From contig CACOCY010000001.1 in the NCBI GenBank assembly GCA_902625725.1, positions 1 to 64,000 of the forward strand: 64,000 bases of DNA, read 5' to 3'. The notes beneath the pieces were generated by a model that saw only the letters and a list, made by a program, of their open reading frames with translations, was not told the origin of the DNA and ran no database searches. This stretch comes from an uncultured SAR116 cluster alpha proteobacterium (GTDB lineage Bacteria; Pseudomonadota; Alphaproteobacteria; Puniceispirillales; Puniceispirillaceae). This document shows, piece after piece, positions 29,377 through 38,489 of the stretch (the stretch's first letter is position 1; each line of letters begins with the position of its first letter). The position numbers were made by a program, and so were the translations under genes.

Positions 29377-29523
29377 TTATTCGCTAAATAATGCAATAGT
29401 TGCTAGACAAGCAATACTAAATCCAACCCAATATTTCCAGCCAGATAAGTTTGACCTTTCTGCAATAAGTGTCCAAATAAGCCAAACTGAGCCTGCAATT
29501 ATAATTTTTGTAACATTATTCAT
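29377..29523 (-). CDS. Candidate small membrane protein, 48 aa
   Basis: An ATG at 29523 opens a 48-codon frame with two short hydrophobic stretches separated by a polar turn (AERSNLSGWKYW). The first is IIIAGSVWLIWTLI; the second is WVGFSIACLATIALF. Such composition is typical of genuine small membrane proteins and unlike a random AT-rich frame. No good ribosome site is seen. A longer frame on the opposite strand looks like its shadow. It fills part of the 428-bp gap between the Gfo/Idh and quinone oxidoreductase genes, in which I see nothing else. Confidence 0.42.
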   Translation of the reverse strand: MNNVTKIIIAGSVWLIWTLIAERSNLSGWKYWVGFSIACLATIALFSE

Positions 29524-29665
29524 ATAATCAGCTTAAAAATTTCTTCGGATTATGTTTAGCAGATAAACTTCCTTTAACAGCAATTTGCAAATAGTTATTA
29601 TCACAAGCCGATACATTAAATCTAATTTTTTAGGGAAATGACAAATTTACTTGGATATTTGTTTG

Positions 29666-30643
29666 TTACTGTTTAAATACTAACATTATCCTTCCTAAAT
29701 GTTGATTTTGCGACATTTTTATCAAAGCCTTGTCGACATCCTCAAAATAAAATTGTGAATCTACAGGCATTTGAAGATGATTTGACGCAATTGCCCCCCA
29801 TAAATCATTGAAAGCAGATTTTGCAACTTTCTGGTGCTCTTGAATATTTCTCGTGCGACCTGTTGTTCCAATGAAGGTAATGCGCCTTTCTGCATGTTTA
29901 TTAAAATCAAACTCACCCGATTGACCGCTTAACCTACCAACATTTATTATCCTTCCACCAATTTTTGTAACAGATAAATTTAGGCTTGCAAAAGGTCCAG
30001 AGAGTTGGTCAATCACTAAATCAACTCCGTGCTGTTCGGTTGCATTTAGAATTGAATCTTGCCAGTTATTTTGCGAAATATCTATGCAAATATCAGCATG
30101 ATATTGTTTAAGAATATTAAATTTTTTATAATTACGGGTACTACCAAATATTTTTTTTGCTCCAAGAAATTTAGCTATCTGAAGTCCCATTAAACCAACA
30201 CCACTTGAAGCACCCTGTATAAAGATTGTCTGACCTGTTTTAAAAAGTCCATTAGTAACGATCGCGTCATGCATCGTTAAAACGGCAGAATTATAGGCTC
30301 CTGCCTGCACAAAGCTCATCTCATCGGAGGGAAACGGTAAAACTCGTCTATAGTCAGCAGCATTAAATTCTGCCCAACCGCCTGCTCCTTGCGCAACTAC
30401 TTTATCGCCCAATGAAAATCCTGTAACACCATTTCCAAGCGCTATTATTTTTCCGCAGCAAGTAGCTCCTAAAACTTTTCGTTTACCTGATAGATGACCA
30501 AAAGATTGGCCTTCTGTTTCAAGCAGGTCTGAGCGATTTACAGAGGACGAAAAAACTTCAATTAAAACCTGGTTTTCATTTATGGTAGGTTTTTCAACAT
30601 CTGCTATCTCAACGCCGTTAACTCCTAATATAACAGCTCTCAT
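29666..30643 (-). CDS. Zinc-independent quinone oxidoreductase-like protein (MDR family)
   Basis: The 325-aa protein is a medium-chain dehydrogenase/reductase of the quinone oxidoreductase group, using NADPH. It shows the GroES-like N-terminal domain (VLIEVFSSSVNRSDLLETEG), the nucleotide-binding FIQGASSGVGLMGLQIAKFLGA, and a GGRIINVGRLSG segment. The Cys/His set that binds catalytic zinc in alcohol dehydrogenases is missing, as usual in this subgroup. A substrate cannot be assigned. It is 113 bp downstream of the MotA/ExbB-like gene on the same strand. Confidence 0.85.
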   Translation of the reverse strand: MRAVILGVNGVEIADVEKPTINENQVLIEVFSSSVNRSDLLETEGQSFGHLSGKRKVLGATCCGKIIALGNGVTGFSLGDKVVAQGAGGWAEFNAADYRRVLPFPSDEMSFVQAGAYNSAVLTMHDAIVTNGLFKTGQTIFIQGASSGVGLMGLQIAKFLGAKKIFGSTRNYKKFNILKQYHADICIDISQNNWQDSILNATEQHGVDLVIDQLSGPFASLNLSVTKIGGRIINVGRLSGQSGEFDFNKHAERRITFIGTTGRTRNIQEHQKVAKSAFNDLWGAIASNHLQMPVDSQFYFEDVDKALIKMSQNQHLGRIMLVFKQ

Positions 30644-30756
30644 TTATTTTTTACTCCATATTAGAATACGTTATCGTCAGATTTGTGCTGTTTACATATT
30701 TATTTACTACTTAAAATTTAGGCAGAAATGCAGGCGTTGTTTTATTAATTTAATTA

Positions 30757-31125
30757 CTAATCTTCGGGAGATAATATAGCAGTAACAATATTTATTGCGT
30801 ATCCATATAGTATGGTGAGCAGGCAAATTGAGAAACCTTTTGGCAAAAATTCTATTAATATTGTATCTTGATTGATCATTCCCATAACCATTATCAATCC
30901 AATTATAAAGCCAATCCATCCACTTCTAATTGCAGACTTTCCGAAATATCTGATTAATTTAATTTGGGGGTTGGCCGCTTTTGCCCCGATTGTAGATAGA
31001 ACAGCCAATCCTATTACGGTTATTGCAGCTGGAAGATTGAATGTTAATTCAACATTACCGCCAGTCACTATAGCAAATAACATTAATAAAATTGAGCAAA
31101 TAGCCATCACAATTGAAATTAACAT
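30757..31125 (-). CDS. Small MotA/TolQ/ExbB-like membrane protein
   Basis: The 122-aa protein has about four hydrophobic segments. The last part, GWIGFIIGLIMVMGMI followed by GFSICLLTILYGYAINIV, resembles the channel-forming segments of MotA and ExbB (GLxxML..GMAVALLTTLYG pattern). The N-terminal GGNVELTFNLPAAITVIG resembles the start of short MotA-like proteins. There is no partner MotB or ExbD gene nearby, and the loop domain of full-length MotA is absent, so a working stator is not implied. Family call is moderate. Confidence 0.55.
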   Translation of the reverse strand: MLISIVMAICSILLMLFAIVTGGNVELTFNLPAAITVIGLAVLSTIGAKAANPQIKLIRYFGKSAIRSGWIGFIIGLIMVMGMINQDTILIEFLPKGFSICLLTILYGYAINIVTAILSPED

Positions 31126-31159
31126 GGCTCAATATCCTCTGATTTATGCGTAAAGAACA

Positions 31160-31516
31160 TTAGTGGCTTTCACCCCAGGCTCCATGAAACTCATAAGCTA
31201 CTGCCGGTATATTTCCAACGACCCAAGCATCGTGCCCTGGCTCAATAGCGTACGCATCCCCTGCTGAATAGGTTATCTTGCTTCCATCAATATGTTGGCA
31301 AGTAATAGTACCTTCTACAATAACGCCAATATGCTTAGCTTGACAGCTCTCCGTTCCAACAATGGGCTTAATATCTTTAGACCATTTCCAGCCAGGTTGA
31401 ATAGTAAGTTTCATCACTCTTTGGCCGAGAACATTTACCGTCTCAACTCTTGCATTATTAGGTGTTGATATTTCATCTGCCTCTTCTGAAAAACTTTTAG
31501 ACTCTAAATTTGCCAT
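31160..31516 (-). CDS. Cupin-domain protein
   Basis: The 118-aa protein is a single-domain cupin. Visible are the KLTIQPGWKWSKDI segment, the first cupin strand pair with AKHIGVIVEGTITCQHIDG, and the second motif SAGDAYAIEPGHDAWVVG. The classical metal ligands are partly conserved (His in KHIG and in GHDAW). It resembles cupins of ethanolamine-utilisation or sensor type, but the ligand is unknown. It lies 34 bp upstream of the MotA/ExbB-like gene, so the two are likely cotranscribed. Confidence 0.8.
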   Translation of the reverse strand: MANLESKSFSEEADEISTPNNARVETVNVLGQRVMKLTIQPGWKWSKDIKPIVGTESCQAKHIGVIVEGTITCQHIDGSKITYSAGDAYAIEPGHDAWVVGNIPAVAYEFHGAWGESH

Positions 31517-31693
31517 TTTGACCCCACTATTTTTTGGTTTTTACATTAATATAAAATAATAGCGCAAAAAAAATTAAATTTATCAATATTTTTTTTCAAA
31601 TCAATGGTGCTATTACCGTTTCAGTTTATTACGAAAGCTGTATTTACTTCTGCCTTGCGTTTTAAAAATAAACCCTATCTACAAGGTAAATAT

Positions 31694-32452
31694 TTAATTT
31701 TTTTGAAAAAAGAAATAATAAATACGACCAATATATTCTCTTATTCCTTTGCTAGTTTTGTAAAATCCGTAAGCGCTTGGAAAATAGTATGTCCAATCAA
31801 CTTCATGCCCAATTGCTTTAAAATCTACTGGGTATAAGCCAATATTTATCCCTTGTCTTCGAAACAAAAGTTCAGCTCTTGGCATATGAAAGCTCGAGGT
31901 GATGATTAGTACATTATTAATATTATTTGATTGCAATAATTCTTTTACTGCCTCAGCTTCTTCAGCTGTATTAGTGACTTCTTTAGTAAGAATTATTTTT
32001 TCCGATGGAACACCAAAGTGAATAGCTTTACTTTTGAGAATTTCTCCTTCAGGGGTCGAATTAGACCAAGGTAATTTTCCTCTAGTAAATATAATTTTTT
32101 CAGCTTTTTTTTCTTTATAAATTTCCAAACCAGCAAAAAACCTATCCGGGTCGCTCCATTCAACGAAATCGACACCGTTTATTTGATTATTAGTCAGCAT
32201 GCCGCTTAAAACTACAACAGCGTCATAATTATTAATCTCATTTCTTTGTTTGGGCGGATAAGCAGACTCAAGGGTAAGCCAAATTAGATGTGCAGTTAAT
32301 GGTAATGAAAAAAAACAAATTAACACTATGCTAAAAAAAATTATCCTAGTGTTTTTTACCAATAATCCTACCGATATTATAAAAATAATGAATATTAAGG
32401 GTGAAAAGACTAGCGGTAAAATTTTATGAAGGTAAATCAAAAGTGCTGCCAA
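31694..32452 (-). CDS. YdcF/ElyC family (DUF218) membrane protein
   Basis: The 252-aa protein has two N-terminal membrane segments (about residues 10-55) and a DUF218 domain: AVVVLSGMLTNNQ, RFFAGLEIYKEKKAEKIIFT, EGEILKSKAIHFGVPSEKII and VLIITSSFHMPRAELLFRR. ElyC of E. coli belongs to this family and affects peptidoglycan precursor supply in the envelope. The frame starts with TTG at 32452; no in-frame ATG lies upstream before a stop, so the TTG is taken. It sits alone downstream of copCD. Confidence 0.85.
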   Translation of the reverse strand: MAALLIYLHKILPLVFSPLIFIIFIISVGLLVKNTRIIFFSIVLICFFSLPLTAHLIWLTLESAYPPKQRNEINNYDAVVVLSGMLTNNQINGVDFVEWSDPDRFFAGLEIYKEKKAEKIIFTRGKLPWSNSTPEGEILKSKAIHFGVPSEKIILTKEVTNTAEEAEAVKELLQSNNINNVLIITSSFHMPRAELLFRRQGINIGLYPVDFKAIGHEVDWTYYFPSAYGFYKTSKGIREYIGRIYYFFFQKN

Positions 32453-32697
32453 TATTTTAAATTCATCAAAGTTTTTACAGACTTATTTTAAAAGATAATA
32501 CTCTAAATGCAGTTATTATTTATAAAAAAGGACCTTACAAAATACGTCTTTAATTTTTTTAATTTTTCGAAATAAGTAATTGTAACAAATTGATAAATGG
32601 GATTTGTTCTAAGCGCAATGGAAATATCGTGGCCGAAATCAAAAAAATATTTTTCAATTCATGCTGTATATTCCATTGATGACTTAATTGCTAAATT

Positions 32698-33573
32698 TCA
32701 TACCCCAACAGGAGTCGGTAATGAAGTAGTTAGAATGCTCGTTGAAATTAAAATTAGTAAAGTAATCAAAATTTCAATTTGAATGGACTTTTTTAATTTC
32801 TTCGTCCCCACATCATAATCTACTCTTATGTGAGGGACTAATCTGAATTTATTTAGAGCTCCTAAAGCTAAAATAGCCGATACTAGAAACAATTTTAACA
32901 TTAAAAAATTTCCATAACTAGTTGATATCAGCGCACCAATTCCACCGACTAAAATATATGAAAAAATGAGCCCAGTTATTATAAGGCTACTGATGTAAAA
33001 GACGGCATATCGCCCAAATTTTTCAGAGATTATGCTTAAATTTTTGGAAGTGTCTTTCATACACATAAATCGAAGTGGTAGAAATGATCCTAACCAGAAT
33101 GATATACAGAATAAATGTATTGTAACTAATGTTTGAGTAGAAAGTCCTTTTACAGTTGAGTGCCCAACTATAACAAAAGAACAAAGAATCATGGTAACAC
33201 TGAGAAATTTTGTAAAGTTGGAAAAAGTGTTGTCGAAGAAGATTGACATAACCATAACAAGATAACCAATAATAAAAAGAAGGGCGGATTTCCCAGATAA
33301 AGTTTCAAAAGATAACAGAATTAGAGAAACATCAGTTGTGCTGCGAAGATCACCGCCTAAGTTTCCAGCCACTGATAAAAAAACAAGAAAACCGATTAGC
33401 AAACCCCATAAAGACAATTTTTTTAAGAGGTTTTGGCAGTAAAAGCGTAACTCATCGTCAAAAAATTTACCGAAATGAAATTGAAAAAGGATAGTGCCAA
33501 CAGTTATTAAAGCAGAAACATAAACTAACACTCTTAAAATAGGATTTAAAAAACTCCAAACATCAAAAAACAT
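32698..33573 (-). CDS. copD: Copper resistance protein CopD
   Basis: CopD is an inner-membrane protein that works with periplasmic CopC in copper uptake or tolerance. The 291-aa product has eight predicted membrane segments. It has VTIHLFCISFWLGSFLPLRF, where the His and Trp match the conserved CopD core, followed by FGRYAVFYISSLIITGLI and SYGNFLMLKLFLVSAILALGALNKFRL. It starts one base after copC ends, so coupling is certain in practice. A CueR-type operator upstream of copC should control both. Confidence 0.9.
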   Translation of the reverse strand: MFFDVWSFLNPILRVLVYVSALITVGTILFQFHFGKFFDDELRFYCQNLLKKLSLWGLLIGFLVFLSVAGNLGGDLRSTTDVSLILLSFETLSGKSALLFIIGYLVMVMSIFFDNTFSNFTKFLSVTMILCSFVIVGHSTVKGLSTQTLVTIHLFCISFWLGSFLPLRFMCMKDTSKNLSIISEKFGRYAVFYISSLIITGLIFSYILVGGIGALISTSYGNFLMLKLFLVSAILALGALNKFRLVPHIRVDYDVGTKKLKKSIQIEILITLLILISTSILTTSLPTPVGV

Positions 33574-33574
33574 A

Positions 33575-33919
33575 TTATTTCACTTCAAAATCAGATTTGC
33601 CTTTTATAATATGCCCGTCAGGACTTAATGCACGCCATTGAAACCTGTATATCCCAGTATCTAATTGAGGCATAGAAATGACAAATTCTTTTGACTTGTT
33701 CTTAAGCGTACCGGTATCCAATTTAACTTTTTCTTTATTATCGAACCTTATCATGTCTATTTTAATTAATTTCACCTCCGACTTAAATTTCATCTCGATG
33801 TGAGGGGGGGCTTCATTGTAGGTAACGTTATCCTCAGGTAAAATTTCAATTAATTGAGAGTGCGCAAAAACTGCAGAATTACACATAAATAGCGTTAATA
33901 TTATAAGTATTTTTTTCAA
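33575..33919 (-). CDS. copC: Periplasmic copper-binding protein CopC (TTG start)
   Basis: The 114-aa protein has a signal peptide ending at VFA, so the mature form starts with His-Ser. CopC proteins bind Cu(II) with an N-terminal His and further His/Asp residues; here the C-terminal SPDGHIIKG His is also present, as in the family. The beta-sandwich motif LPEDNVTYNEAPPHIEMKF is clear. The start is TTG at 33919, supported by AGGAG eight bases upstream. The CueR-like promoter begins about 100 bp upstream. Length is typical. Confidence 0.9.
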   Translation of the reverse strand: MKKILIILTLFMCNSAVFAHSQLIEILPEDNVTYNEAPPHIEMKFKSEVKLIKIDMIRFDNKEKVKLDTGTLKNKSKEFVISMPQLDTGIYRFQWRALSPDGHIIKGKSDFEVK

Positions 33920-34019
33920 AATAATCTCCTAATGTTTTAGAATTTTGACTTTATTTACTCCATAATTTTTAGATTGCTGAGGTAAGTTAAACCTTTTTTA
34001 CAAAAGCAATTTTTGCGAA

Positions 34020-34050
34020 AAAATAGTGTCTCCTGTTAGGGGAGAGTAAA
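34020..34050 (-). promoter_or_regulatory. CueR-type promoter and operator of copCD
   Basis: In gene orientation a -35-like TTTACT and a -10-like TATTTT are separated by 19 bp, the overlong spacer that MerR-family activators require. The spacer region holds a dyad (CTCTCC, seven bases, GGAGAC) at 34028-34046. Eighteen bases are the same as the dyad next to the CueR-type gene at 38967-38985. Confidence 0.82.
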
Positions 34051-34195
34051 GACAAAAAATACGGAAGTTTTAATTTAAACCGAAAGTAATCTGAATTTCT
34101 TGTTTAGAGAGAGATTAATAAGTCCAGCTTTGTTAATTTAAAACTTAAGAAGAACCTAAACAGCATTTTTTATTGGTTTTTTGGAATATAAAAAT

Positions 34196-35086
34196 TCACG
34201 CCTTGCGTGTCTTGATATATTCTTGTCTTAATACTATGTAAATTTCAGAAATTATTACTATGAAACTACCCCATAAAACAAGATTGTTTGGATCCTCACC
34301 AAGAAAAATAACTCCAAAGAGCAAAGCAAAAAGAACTCGAACGTATCTGAAGGGCGTTACAAAGGATATGGCCCCGTTTCGCATTGCGATGGTTAAACAT
34401 TGGTAGGCTATAACGCCAGCAATACAATTACCTAATATAAAACCACCATTTTCCGCCGAGATACTTACCCAGATTGGGTTTGATGTGAAAAAAATCGAGT
34501 TGAAAATTGTTATAATTGTTCCCGATATCAAAACCATCAAAAAGCCAAAACTTCCTAATTGAAAATTAGACATATTCACAGGGCTCATGCGAGTGGCTAT
34601 ATCTCTTCCAGCAAAACCTATCATTCCCAAAACTGCAAAGATGGAGAATATATTGAACCCTTCAGTTCCAGGTTGTATTACCAATACAACGCCTAAAAAA
34701 CCAAAGATAATGGCGCCCCATCTTCGCCAACCAACCTTTTCATTTAAAAAAACAACAGCTCCCAGTACTACAACTATTGGTGTAGCTTGTAATATGGCAG
34801 AGGCGTTTGTAATTGGCATTAATGCGATGGCCAATGCATAAAATATTCTTCCAGACACTTCAAAAATTGAACGAACATACAGAATAGGCGTAAATATTTC
34901 TCTATAAACTATCTTTTGTTTTGCAACACAAGAACATGCTGTAAAGAAGATAAAGCCAAAAATGCCGCTTATTATTAATACCTCTCCCAACGGCACAACT
35001 TGAGTAGCTTTCTTTAAGAAAAAATCCTCAATTGTAAAGCCAAGCATGGCGAGTGTCATGAAGACACTTCCTTTTAAATTCTTCAA
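34196..35086 (-). CDS. EamA/DMT family transporter
   Basis: The 296-aa protein has ten predicted membrane segments in two EamA repeats. The first repeat ends with ATPIVVVLGAVVFLNEKVGWRR and the second with RYVRVLFALLFGVIFLGED, both close to the E-K/E-x-P signature of this family. The frame starts with TTG at 35086; an ATG at 35059 with AAGGAAG upstream is a rival start, but it would cut into membrane segment 1. The substrate is unknown. Its best relatives are probably the RhaT/EamA permeases of other alphaproteobacteria. Confidence 0.83.
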   Translation of the reverse strand: MKNLKGSVFMTLAMLGFTIEDFFLKKATQVVPLGEVLIISGIFGFIFFTACSCVAKQKIVYREIFTPILYVRSIFEVSGRIFYALAIALMPITNASAILQATPIVVVLGAVVFLNEKVGWRRWGAIIFGFLGVVLVIQPGTEGFNIFSIFAVLGMIGFAGRDIATRMSPVNMSNFQLGSFGFLMVLISGTIITIFNSIFFTSNPIWVSISAENGGFILGNCIAGVIAYQCLTIAMRNGAISFVTPFRYVRVLFALLFGVIFLGEDPNNLVLWGSFIVIISEIYIVLRQEYIKTRKA

Positions 35087-35368
35087 TTTGACCTTACCTC
35101 CTGGGTCAGGATTTAATAAAAATAACTTGGTCAGAAGCTTAAAGACATTAGTTTACCTGAATGGTATTGGCTCGTGAAAACAAACACATTATTAGTGCAC
35201 TCTCTAAACTATTTGTACTCAAAAAAGAAGAAAAAACGCCGTATTGTACAAATTATATTGTTAAAATTTCCCCAAAACATTTAATAAATAGAAAAATGCC
35301 GTCTAAAAAATGGCTTATAATTAAATAAATGACTGATGGAATGAAAGCAGAAAAGTTTAAAAATTTAT

Positions 35369-36319
35369 TTAGAAATCTCTCTGGCGTTTAATTAGAAACT
35401 CACTTTTTACAACCGTCCCACGTGTCATTAGAAATACACCACCAAGAATAAGAATTATTGCATATACATGAAAGTTTTCGAAAGTTTCACCCAATATAAA
35501 AACTGCAAGTAATGCAGTGAATAGAGCCCGCATGTAATTTGATATGCTGGCTTTATTTGCACCTACCTTACGGATAGAAAAGCTAATCATTCCTACAGCA
35601 ATAGCGGTTACTGCAATTCCAACCCAGAGAATTGGAAAAATAGTTCCAAGGGACACTTTAACAGGGGTATAATAAATAGTTTCTAATGCGTAGAGGGGTA
35701 AAGTGATTAAACTGCCTGAGAACAAAACTAAAACTAATAGTTCATTCACTCTAATTTGTTTAGGTACGTTTCGAATAAGCACATTATAAAGCGCGCCAAA
35801 AACGACTGCGGTAAACATTGTAAGGTCACCAAAGTTGAAGTTCATTAGAAGAAGAGCTGATGGTTCGCCCTTAGTGATAATCCAAAGCACACCTATTCCA
35901 GCAGCAAAAATTCCAATACATTGTCTCCAATTGATACGCTCACGAAATAATAACCAGGTTAAAAGTACGGTAATTGCTGGTTGAGATGCTGATACAACAC
36001 CTCCATTTATTGCTGTAGTATGCAGATATGCGACATAGATGAGACCATTGCCTAAGGGAACGAAAAGCGCTCCCATTAAAAAAAAGAGCTTCCAATGCTG
36101 TAAAATAAGGTGACGATTCTTCAATAAGCCAAGCATTGTGACCGGAGCTAAAAATATTGCTGCAACAATCATTCGCCAAAAAACTAATCCCAGTGGCGGT
36201 ATAGACCCATCTAAGTAGCGTGCGAGGACATGGTTTGAAGCAATAATTAATGCCCCAATAACAATCATTAAATAAGGCACGGAGTTTCCTAATTCTGAAT
36301 TAGTCTTAGTTTTATACAT
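35369..36319 (-). CDS. EamA/DMT family transporter
   Basis: This 316-aa protein also has ten predicted membrane segments in two EamA domains. Markers are FWRMIVAAIFLAPVTM in segment 2, SASQPAITVLLTWLLFRERINWRQ at the end of repeat 1, and NYMRALFTALLAVFILGETF at the end of repeat 2. It is not a close copy of the other two EamA proteins in the window, so recent duplication is unlikely. A 280-bp AT-rich gap separates it from the downstream transporter gene. The substrate is unknown. Confidence 0.85.
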   Translation of the reverse strand: MYKTKTNSELGNSVPYLMIVIGALIIASNHVLARYLDGSIPPLGLVFWRMIVAAIFLAPVTMLGLLKNRHLILQHWKLFFLMGALFVPLGNGLIYVAYLHTTAINGGVVSASQPAITVLLTWLLFRERINWRQCIGIFAAGIGVLWIITKGEPSALLLMNFNFGDLTMFTAVVFGALYNVLIRNVPKQIRVNELLVLVLFSGSLITLPLYALETIYYTPVKVSLGTIFPILWVGIAVTAIAVGMISFSIRKVGANKASISNYMRALFTALLAVFILGETFENFHVYAIILILGGVFLMTRGTVVKSEFLIKRQRDF

Positions 36320-36480
36320 TTAAAAGATATATACTTACAAGGCATTCTCTTTGCTCTTTTTAGAGAGGTCATAATTAATTCATAGTCTTTGTATGATTTT
36401 TTTTAATTTTTAAAAACCTTTTTCACCTAGTATAATGTTTTCAATCTAAATTCAAATAACATGAATTTAGTTTGAAAACA

Positions 36481-37482
36481 TTAGTGAACAAAAAAGTCTT
36501 GATACTTATTAAAAATTTCGTTCGCGACGTCAGCGCTTGGTGAAGCTCCAATTTGTCTAATTACTTTCGCTGCCAACATACTCCCAAGGTCAAGCGATAT
36601 ATCCAAATTTGAAGTTAAAATCTGACCCAAAATAAAACCAGCCGCGTAAAAATCGCCTGCTCCTGTTGTGTCTGAAATATAATCTTTGTTCAATGCCTCT
36701 ATTTTTCTTGTTTCATTCTGAAAAAATGCAACTGCACCATTTTTACCATCTGTTACTGAACCTGACTCTGCTATCTTTTTCAATCGGAGTATTGCAGTGT
36801 CAACGGTACCACCAAACATAAGCAATAGCTCTTCTTTATTACAAACGACCATGTCAGTGTATTCACTAATAAAGTTTTTTAGCTTTTCTCTATGTCTATC
36901 TACGCACCAGCTATCAGAGAGTGATAATGCTATTTTTGTTCCGTATTTTTTTGATAAGTTTCCAATTTTTTGCCAGCACTCAGGTCCTTTTGGAGCATCA
37001 TAAAGATAACCTTCCACATATATCAAATCTGCAGATTTAATCAAATTTTCTGATATGTCGTCTGGTTTTAAATTTATGGAAGCACCTAGATAAGTGTTCA
37101 TCGTTCTTTCTTTATCGGGAGATACAAAAATGTAAGAACGTGCGGTTGGCAACTTTAGATCGGTAATTAAATGAGTTTCCACGCTCTGCTTTCTCAAGCT
37201 ATTTTCATAATTAATGCCATAGTTATCGTTTCCAATTCGTCCGATAAAGTGCGATGAACAATTAAATTTTGATAGACAAGCTGCCGTATTAGCTGCAGAA
37301 CCTCCCGCTACAATAGTTGAATTATGAATTAACTTATCTATTTCTTCTGACCGTTTATGCTCAATCAAATTCATAGCATTTTTAATCATTCCATTTTTTG
37401 TCAAAAATTCCTCACTAGCGAATGTGATAACATCTGTTATGGCATTTCCGATACTAATAATTTTAGGACGCTTTTCAGCCAT
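36481..37482 (-). CDS. PfkB-family sugar/nucleoside kinase, adenosine-kinase-like
   Basis: The 333-aa protein belongs to the PfkB carbohydrate kinase family, which phosphorylates sugars or nucleosides with ATP. The N-terminal signature region is AGGSAANTAACLSKF with HFIGRIGNDNYG. The C-terminal signature DTTGAGDFYAAGF holds the catalytic Asp. The order and the GNAITDVI start resemble the adenosine kinase/ribokinase-like proteins common in alphaproteobacteria. The true substrate is not shown by the sequence. A structured element lies about 235 bp upstream. Confidence 0.85.
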   Translation of the reverse strand: MAEKRPKIISIGNAITDVITFASEEFLTKNGMIKNAMNLIEHKRSEEIDKLIHNSTIVAGGSAANTAACLSKFNCSSHFIGRIGNDNYGINYENSLRKQSVETHLITDLKLPTARSYIFVSPDKERTMNTYLGASINLKPDDISENLIKSADLIYVEGYLYDAPKGPECWQKIGNLSKKYGTKIALSLSDSWCVDRHREKLKNFISEYTDMVVCNKEELLLMFGGTVDTAILRLKKIAESGSVTDGKNGAVAFFQNETRKIEALNKDYISDTTGAGDFYAAGFILGQILTSNLDISLDLGSMLAAKVIRQIGASPSADVANEIFNKYQDFFVH

Positions 37483-37999
37483 TAATTTATATTCTTTTTT
37501 CTGTCAGGTTTCATTGCTCTATAAGGCTTAACCCTTTTTTACATAATTTTGAATATATGTCTTCATATCTCATGCACTATTTTTTCTAAGGGAATAATAG
37601 TTATTGTTTCAGTTTGATTATCATTTCGGAATAAATTATTTTACATGCGTTTATCTCGAGTTTGATACAATTGAATTATATAAATAACAAATAATGAGCA
37701 GAAAAATTGGATTGACCTAGATGGAGGTGGGCTTATCCGCAACCGAATGGTTAAATTTGTTTTTTATATGAGTAAGGAGCGGAACTCCCCCACCTCTAGA
37801 GCGATATTTGCAAATATCGTACCAATTACGCATAAATTGATGTTGTCATAAATTATTTTATTGTAAATAGGCACTTCAAGTAAGGTTCAGTTATATCAAT
37901 TCTAGCTCAATAATCGTCAAATGAATTTATCTGCCTGTCTTAGAAAAGAGGTGGTGCATTTTTGCTTTTGATGACTGAGTCGAAAAGCTATAAAACACT
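37483..37999. other. Intergenic stretch, 517 bp, with a structured element
   Basis: No credible gene is seen. The stretch contains a nested inverted-repeat structure at 37723-37797 and, next to it, a perfect 18-bp palindrome (CGATATTTGCAAATATCG) at 37802-37819. The rest is AT-rich, and the region lies between the cytochrome 3' end and the PfkB start, both on the minus strand. Confidence 0.6.
37723..37797. ncRNA. Candidate structured RNA (nested stems)
   Basis: An outer stem pairs GGAGGTGGG with CCCACCTC/T. Inside it TCCGC (37736-37740) pairs with GCGGA (37779-37783). A small hairpin, AACC-GAAT-GGTT, follows the left arm directly. CTTA at 37732 can also pair with TAAG at 37773 and would then cross the TCCGC stem as a pseudoknot. 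I do not recognise the RNA family. If read on the minus strand it would be a 5' leader about 235 nt upstream of the PfkB start. Confidence 0.4.
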
Positions 38000-38482
38000 T
38001 TAGCGTGAATCTATTGAGTCGTGATGTTTTTGTATGTCATCGGGCCAGGTGCTTTTAATATACGATAAAACAGCGATAATTTCGGTATCTTTGAGTTCAT
38101 TTTCGTACGCTGGCATATTATTCTTGTATTTTTTGCCAATTATCTCCTCAATTCCATATTTGGTCATTAAAAAAAGATATTGATCTGAGTGGTGCCATGT
38201 ATGACCTATTTCATCGTGAGGTGGCGCTGGCAAGTAACCTTTTAGGTCTCGTTGGCGCCAATTTAATTGACCTTCTAAATTGGCTCCGTGATAGGATGCG
38301 CAATAATCAGAATATACAGAGCGACCTAGTGATGTGATAAGAGGTTCGTCGGGTTTCAATGATATTTTTGCTTCAACCTGCTTTGTAGGAAATATAAAAT
38401 TGTAAATAACAATTCCTAAAAATAAAGAACCAATTATTACTATCGAAATGAAACTAAACCTGTTTATTTTCTTTTTTGACAC
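38000..38482 (-). CDS. Membrane-anchored cytochrome c-like protein with CxxYH in place of CxxCH
   Basis: The 160-aa protein has one N-terminal membrane anchor (about residues 12-30) and a small class I cytochrome c domain. The haem motif reads CASYH at 61-65: Cys61 and His65 remain, but the second Cys is Tyr64 (codon TAT at 38291-38293, one base from TGT). A likely axial Met123 is kept in NNMPAYENEL, and TEIIAVLSYIKSTWP is the usual C-terminal helix. The start is GTG at 38482. It follows the DUF4396 gene by 7 bp, under a CueR-type promoter. It may bind haem by one thioether, bind another ligand, or be losing function. Confidence 0.8.
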   Translation of the reverse strand: MSKKKINRFSFISIVIIGSLFLGIVIYNFIFPTKQVEAKISLKPDEPLITSLGRSVYSDYCASYHGANLEGQLNWRQRDLKGYLPAPPHDEIGHTWHHSDQYLFLMTKYGIEEIIGKKYKNNMPAYENELKDTEIIAVLSYIKSTWPDDIQKHHDSIDSR

Positions 38483-38489
38483 GATATCC

